Origin: an uncultured Gammaproteobacteria bacterium
GTDB lineage: Bacteria; Pseudomonadota; Gammaproteobacteria; HK1
Direction of reading: 5' to 3'
NCBI GenBank assembly: GCA_947258715.1
Contig: CAMYJH010000002.1
Coordinates: forward strand, 219,654 to 283,653
DNA length: 64,000 nt
A program made the translations under genes and the position numbers. Below, piece after piece: positions 60,377-64,000 of this stretch; the stretch's first letter is position 1, and every line of letters starts with the position of its first letter. The notes under the pieces are model-generated. The model made no database searches. It had not been told where the DNA came from and saw nothing but the letters and a program-made list of their open reading frames with translations.

Positions 60377-61579
60377 ATGGACAGGCAGGCAATTGAGCCC
60401 GAGGCGGCGCGCGGACCGGTGCGACCCATGGGGATCGCGGCGACCCTCGTCGCCAATCTGCTGGTTTTCGTCGTCGTCGGCTATGCCGCCGCGCTGAATG
60501 CCCTGGACCCCGATTCTTACTATCTGAGCGTTCAGGAGGATGAATACCTGGAATGGGCCACCTTCTGGGCGTTTCTGGTCGCGGCCGGGGGGTTTGTGGC
60601 GGCCGCGCGCGGGCAACGCCGAGCCACCGGTGCCCTGCCGTGGTTCCTGTTCGGCGTCGGCCTGTTCTGCCTGTTCGTCGCCCTGGAGGAGATCTCCTGG
60701 GGCCAGCGGCTGCTCGGCTACCGCCCGCCGAGTTATTTCCTGGCGCACAACTACCAACAGGAATTCAACATCCACAACGTGGTTCAGGGGACCTTGCGAA
60801 AGCTCGCGCTCAAAAGCGTGATCCTGGGCTACGGTGTCCTCCTACCGCTCGCCGGCCTGGTCCCGGCGATGGGGCAGCTGATCTCGCGTCTCGCCGTGGT
60901 ACCGCCTCCGCCACAGCTTATCCCGGCTTTCCTCGCCGCATTCTTCACCTACCAGGTCTACCCCTGGCGGTTTTCCGGCGAGCTGGTCGAGTTGATGCTG
61001 GGCCTCGGTTTCCTGTTCTGTGCTTTGGAGGGCATCCGGAGCTTCCGGCAGGACGGCGCCGCTGCCGAAAAGCTCATGCGCCGGCTGGGGCCCCTGGTCG
61101 TCGCATGGCTGGCGGTGATCGGGCTCGGCGTCGGCCAGGCCGGGCTTACACGGATGCAACGCGCCGCGCATCCCGAGAGCGTCGCGGCGGCGAGAGCGGA
61201 GACGCAGGCCCTCAAGCAGGACTTCGTGGCCATGGCCCGGCGCAACGGCGGGCATCCGGCCACCGCCTGCGGCCTGCACAAGCGGGTCTATACCTTCGTC
61301 CAGCACTACGATAAGGACTATTTGCGGCGGGGCAGCTTCGTCGGCCTCACCGCGCAGGGCCTACCGCAGGAGCGGGCGGCGTTCTTCATCGACCCTTGGA
61401 ACTCGCCCTACTGGGTGCGGCACCGTTGCGCCCAAAAGGACCGGGCGAGGCGGATCTTCGTCTACTCCTTCGGACCCAACCGGCGCCGGGACTCGAGCCG
61501 CTGGGAGATCCTCGGCGACGACATCGGCACGGTGATTCTGGAGGAGGGACGGGTTCCCCGCGAACGCGCGCAGCGCTGA
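60377..61579 (+). CDS. Seven-helix membrane protein of unknown function
   Basis: This 400-residue protein has about seven hydrophobic helices (about 19-44, 60-80, 86-106, 150-172, 184-200, 212-232 and 245-265), followed by a soluble C-terminal domain of about 130 residues. Between helices 3 and 4 is a dense polar motif: EEISWGQRLLGY, then NYQQEFNIHNVVQGTLRK. I recognise no named family. Its GC content is visibly higher than that of the core genes, and it is flanked by insertion-sequence debris, which suggests it arrived by transfer. Met18 is an alternative start. Confidence 0.7.
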   Translation: MDRQAIEPEAARGPVRPMGIAATLVANLLVFVVVGYAAALNALDPDSYYLSVQEDEYLEWATFWAFLVAAGGFVAAARGQRRATGALPWFLFGVGLFCLFVALEEISWGQRLLGYRPPSYFLAHNYQQEFNIHNVVQGTLRKLALKSVILGYGVLLPLAGLVPAMGQLISRLAVVPPPPQLIPAFLAAFFTYQVYPWRFSGELVELMLGLGFLFCALEGIRSFRQDGAAAEKLMRRLGPLVVAWLAVIGLGVGQAGLTRMQRAAHPESVAAARAETQALKQDFVAMARRNGGHPATACGLHKRVYTFVQHYDKDYLRRGSFVGLTAQGLPQERAAFFIDPWNSPYWVRHRCAQKDRARRIFVYSFGPNRRRDSSRWEILGDDIGTVILEEGRVPRERAQR

Positions 61580-61602
61580 GCGCTCGCCGGTGTGGAAGAA
61601 AG

Positions 61603-61630
61603 ACGGGAGAGGGCCGCCCTCTCTCCCCGT
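61603..61630 (-). terminator. GC-rich hairpin, minus-strand terminator-like
   Basis: ACGGGAGAGGG and CCCTCTCTCCCCGT pair with small bulges. On the minus strand the stem is followed by TCTTTCTT, so it resembles a terminator in that direction; on the plus strand it lies 24 bases after the membrane protein gene without a T run. Confidence 0.5.
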
Positions 61631-61752
61631 CGACAGCCGAACAGAACAGTCAAGCGTTGCGTCCACTATCGTGGCCCTGAAATGGCCGGGCCGCGACCGC
61701 GGACCTGTCTGCCTCCGAGGTTGCGGCGCAAGACGCGGCAAATGCCGCGACC

Positions 61753-61800
61753 AAAAAAGGAGACGGGGGAAAGGGAGCCGTCTTCGTTCCCTTCCCCCGT
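61753..61800 (-). terminator. Rho-independent terminator (minus strand)
   Basis: On the minus strand ACGGGGGAAGGGAA pairs, with one bulge, with TCCCTTTCCCCCGT, followed by CTCC and six T residues. It lies 35 bases after the stop of the Asp/His-rich fragment and presumably served that gene. Confidence 0.65.
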
Positions 61801-61834
61801 TTGAGCAGGTCAGATCAACGCCGACCGACCAGGA

Positions 61835-61993
61835 TCAACGCCTCGACCATGACCAGCGTCCGTCGCGATGGCGGTCGCTGTCGTCATCGTCATGATCGCC
61901 GTCGCCCCGGCCGCGCTGGTGCCGAAACCGCGTGTGAACCTCATTCGGTTCCACATACCCTGAGCCGGGCTGCAAGCGCTGTACCGTTTTGTT
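61835..61993 (-). pseudogene. C-terminal fragment of an Asp/His/Arg-rich protein
   Basis: A 52-codon open stretch ends in RFRHQRGRGDGDHDDDDSD and RHRDGRWSWSRR, a composition that looks like a genuine protein tail rather than chance. It is closed upstream by a stop at 61994-61996 and has no start codon in a sensible place. A terminator follows directly. I read it as the remaining end of a lost gene; the original function cannot be told. Confidence 0.3.
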
Positions 61994-62052
61994 TCAGGTT
62001 GAGCCCGCGAGGTATTTGAACAGCGGTGAACCACGCTCCTGGAGCGCACGAA

Positions 62053-62399
62053 GACAGACCGATTCATCGTAAGTGCGTATTTGCACCCAACAGCACGCTG
62101 CGTGCACAGGTGACGCCGGCCCCGCGCGGCCGGCGCGCCCGCAACGACGTGCTCAAAACACGCGCTCAACGACACCCCGCCATGACCTGGGCAAAGCGCC
62201 TCAAACGCGTGTTCCGAATCGACATCGAAACCTGCCAACGCTGCGGTGGGGCACTCAAGGTCATCGCCAGCATCGAAGACACGCGGCCATCAAACGCATT
62301 CTCGCGCATCTGGCGCCTCACGATGCACAACTGCCACTGATTCATGCGCCACCGGTCCGAGCGCCACCGCAAGAACCACTACCGGGCCTAACCGACTAG
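62053..62399 (+). pseudogene. C-terminal remnant of an IS91-family transposase, frameshifted
   Basis: The codons give FAPNSTLRAQVTPAPRGRRA, then MTWAKRLKRVFRIDIETCQR and CGGALKVIASIED, which match the C-terminal part of IS91/IS801-type (Y2 rolling-circle) transposases, including its CxxC pair. After SIED, near 62280, the family sequence (AIKRILAHLAPHDAQLPL) continues in a different frame and ends at 62399. The catalytic N-terminal part with the two Tyr is absent. Confidence 0.8.
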
Positions 62400-62646
62400 G
62401 TCCGCATACCCCCTTTCAGGCAAGGAAGCTATGTCCGCGCAGGCATCGGCACAGCCCCGCTCATCTCCACCGGCCACACCCACGCCACCACGTCACTCAT
62501 TTCACCCGCCACACCCCGACAGTACACCGCCGTATGCACGAAACTCAGCTCCGCAACGTGGCGTCAAACCTCAAATCGCTCACCGGCGAGCTCAAACCAT
62601 CCGGGCGGCCACAATCAGCTCCTTACAGCAACCCCGGTAATTCGTC
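62400..62646 (+). other. C-rich, G-poor non-coding stretch downstream of the IS91 remnant
   Basis: The plus strand is rich in C and A with few G over about 150 bases (62455-62560). Such strand asymmetry is seen at ends of some rolling-circle elements; a terIS/oriIS end of the IS91 element may lie here, but its short hairpin was not identified. Open frames here appear to be by-products of the composition. Confidence 0.35.
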
Positions 62647-63086
62647 CTAAACCCCCTGCGCAAGCAGCGGATGGTGGATGGTGCCTTGATACTTGAGCAA
62701 GAAGGCACGCTTGCCCGCAGGCAAGGACGCCCTGTAGTGCTCTAGGGGGACGCGTTCGGTTGAACGGGTCTCCGTGTCGTTTGCCCCGCGCTCTTGGCGG
62801 ACAATTCGTACGCCTGCGGCTGCCGACACGGGTTTAATCCGCCATGCAGAACGAAATCCACGCTTCCACCGCTGGTGGATAGCAACGTATCAGGGAGGGT
62901 TATCATGTCTTCGACGGCTATTTGGTTCTTCGTCGGCTGCAATCGAATCTCCATGTCATGCTTAATCCACTGCTGGGCATACGGCGAGCCGGGTAACGCC
63001 ATCGCAGCGACGAGTAACGTAGCAGCGCCCATAGACCACAGGCTACGAGTAGACCAGTTTTTCAGGTTGGTTTTTGAGCCGAGCAT
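62647..63086 (-). pseudogene. N-terminal remnant of an M1-type metallopeptidase, frameshifted
   Basis: The reading starts at 63086 with a signal peptide (hydrophobic core about residues 18-36, cut near PYAQQ) and continues as IKHDMEIRLQPTKNQIAVED and SGGSVDFVLHGGLNP, the N-terminal beta-domain of M1-family peptidases. At about 62829 the frame is lost; the neighbouring frame continues the family sequence as VSAAAGVRIVRQERGANDTE and VPLEHYRASLPAGKRAFLLK, then YQGTIHHPLLAQG before a stop. So one base is missing. The catalytic HExxH domain is absent. It abuts the IS91-associated stretch, so that insertion probably removed the rest. Confidence 0.65.
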
Positions 63087-63285
63087 ATTCCTTTAACGAA
63101 GACGTACTTATCGCCACCACGCCCTGGTTGAACAATATTTTCCAGGAGCCGGAGAGTTCATATGCCACCCCTGCGTTTACGAATGCGTCGCAAGAAGCAG
63201 CCAATATCAATGCGCGAAGTAACAAAGAATTCATACAACTTGGCAGTAGTCGCAGCGAAGGTTTCGAGCGCCCACGAAAACGCAA
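63043..63285 (-). CDS. Small possible exported protein upstream of the M1 remnant
   Basis: An open frame of 80 codons overlaps the start of the M1 remnant by 44 bases. From its internal Met18 it has a hydrophobic stretch (SLLLRALILAASCDAFVNAG) that could be a signal peptide, then about 35 residues of ordinary composition (WKILFNQGVVAISTSSLKEY). I do not recognise it. It may be the tail of a gene that lay upstream of the peptidase, or chance. Confidence 0.25.
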   Translation of the reverse strand: MRFRGRSKPSLRLLPSCMNSLLLRALILAASCDAFVNAGVAYELSGSWKILFNQGVVAISTSSLKEYARLKNQPEKLVYS

Positions 63286-63471
63286 GTCTTCTCACGGTTC
63301 TTTTGTGAGCAAACTTCGGCACCTTCGCATGTTGGCCTTGAGTTGTTGTTGGATGTCTAGCGTATGACCGTAACGAAGGTGCGTGACTTTGATCTGGCAT
63401 GATAAATGCGTTTTCATTTTCTTTTCATAATTCAACGCGACTGTCCGACTAGATAGGTGATCCGAAATCCC

Positions 63472-64000
63472 CTACACCTCCAAGGTTGCCAGTGCGTGCC
63501 GGTTTCCGGGAAACGGCTGCACAGCGTCGAGGAATTGAATGATACGCCGGGCAAGTTCGCGGAACGTCGCACAGCGATGATTTCGGGTAATCGTATCGTG
63601 CAGGGTTTTCCAAAGCCGCTCGATTCGGTTCACCCACGGCGAGTAGGTGGGCTGGAACAGCAGCCGAACCTTAGGGTTGTCGGCCAACCAGCGTTGCACG
63701 GCAACGCTTTTGTGAATGACGTAGTTATCGAGAATGAGCACGAGACGGCGAGCGCTGCGGTAGGTTCGGCGCAATGCCTTGAGCAGTTTGATGAACAAGG
63801 TGGTGTTTTTCCTCGCATGGTTCACCCACACGAGCCGTCCGCTGTGCGCATGCAGCGCGCCGGCCAGGTAATGCTTGATGTTCTGCCCAGGGGTGGGGAC
63901 GCCGATTTGTTCTCCGCGACGCGTCCACGCCGAGTCGATGCGGGGGTTGAAGTGGACATCAGGTTCGTCGACGTAGAAGACTTCGGTGCTGCGGTGTCGG
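63472..64000 (-). CDS. IS630-family transposase (5' end outside window)
   Basis: The last 176 codons of a DDE transposase are open to the window end. Visible are VFYVDEPDVHFNPRIDSAWT (first Asp of the triad), RRLVLILDNYVIHKSVAVQR (second Asp) and FQPTYSPWVNRIERLWKTLH (final Glu), the IS630/DDE_3 pattern. No lesion is seen in this part, so the element may be intact. The non-coding 63286-63471, in front of it, should contain one end of the element; the terminal repeat cannot be checked without the other end. Confidence 0.9.
   Translation of the reverse strand, partial: RHRSTEVFYVDEPDVHFNPRIDSAWTRRGEQIGVPTPGQNIKHYLAGALHAHSGRLVWVNHARKNTTLFIKLLKALRRTYRSARRLVLILDNYVIHKSVAVQRWLADNPKVRLLFQPTYSPWVNRIERLWKTLHDTITRNHRCATFRELARRIIQFLDAVQPFPGNRHALATLEV

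Noticed and set aside
60149-60775. Long minus-strand open frame (208 codons) opposite the start of the membrane protein gene
   Set aside because: Low-complexity shadow of the GC-rich plus-strand gene; no motifs, and it crosses the gene boundary.
62246-62650. 134-codon plus-strand frame over the C-rich stretch
   Set aside because: Pro/Thr/His-rich content is explained by base composition, and its start overlaps the IS91 remnant in another frame.

Overview
The window looks like chromosome of a free-living gammaproteobacterium outside the Enterobacterales. Four things suggest this: hda / DUF2066 / purM side by side, a pilSR-pilA and pilBCD-coaE-zapD type IV pilus set near sucCD, bamD-rluD-pgeF-clpB in that order, and a long mreBCD-mrdA-rodA-mltB-rlpA-dacA-dat-lipB elongasome block. 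Coding density is high and many genes overlap by 4 bases, until the last 5.3 kb, where it collapses into insertion-sequence debris. No rRNA, tRNA or CRISPR array was seen.

Layout. 1-6.5 kb: hda (partial), a DUF2066 gene, purM-purN, a membrane-anchored SGNH hydrolase coupled to trmJ, and suhB. 6.5-13.4 kb: a cell-surface glycan set made of a GT2 glycosyltransferase, a PLP sugar aminotransferase, a sulfotransferase, a flippase-like membrane protein, and (opposite strand) a methyltransferase, a GT4 glycosyltransferase and a FemAB-like acyltransferase. 13.5-21.6 kb, all on the minus strand: pilS-pilR, then the pilin gene pilA with a clear sigma-54 promoter, then two tandem paralogous GT-C-type membrane proteins that are good candidates for pilin glycosyltransferases. 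21.8-24.5 kb: sucCD and glnB. 24.6-28.4 kb: a 1290-residue fusion of TPRs, an O-GlcNAc-transferase-like domain, an FkbM methyltransferase and a C-terminal region of unknown function. 28.5-34.1 kb: a small unknown gene, bamD, rluD, pgeF and clpB with a heat-shock-type promoter. 34.2-40.7 kb: pilBCD, coaE, zapD and a YbbN/CnoX-type thioredoxin-TPR protein. 40.8-47.4 kb, minus strand: fructosamine kinase, nagZ, two orphan peptide-ABC permeases, lipB, dat and dacA. 47.5-55.2 kb: rlpA, mltB, rodA, mrdA, mreD, mreC and mreB. 55.4-58.7 kb: gatCAB, divergent from mreB.

58.7-64.0 kb is an accessory segment. It holds the tail of an IS5-type transposase, an integrase-core transposase with an internal stop and a frameshift, an unusual GC-rich seven-helix membrane protein, two hairpin terminators with the tail of an Asp/His-rich protein, an IS91-type transposase tail, the frameshifted and truncated start of an M1-type metallopeptidase, and an IS630 transposase running off the window end.

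The most interesting part is the protein-glycosylation theme: a PilSR/sigma-54 pilin unit with two GT-C membrane enzymes, a GT2/aminotransferase/sulfotransferase set next to it, and, a few kb away, the OGT-FkbM fusion. Together they suggest (inference) that this organism glycosylates, and possibly methylates or sulfates, its pili or other surface proteins.
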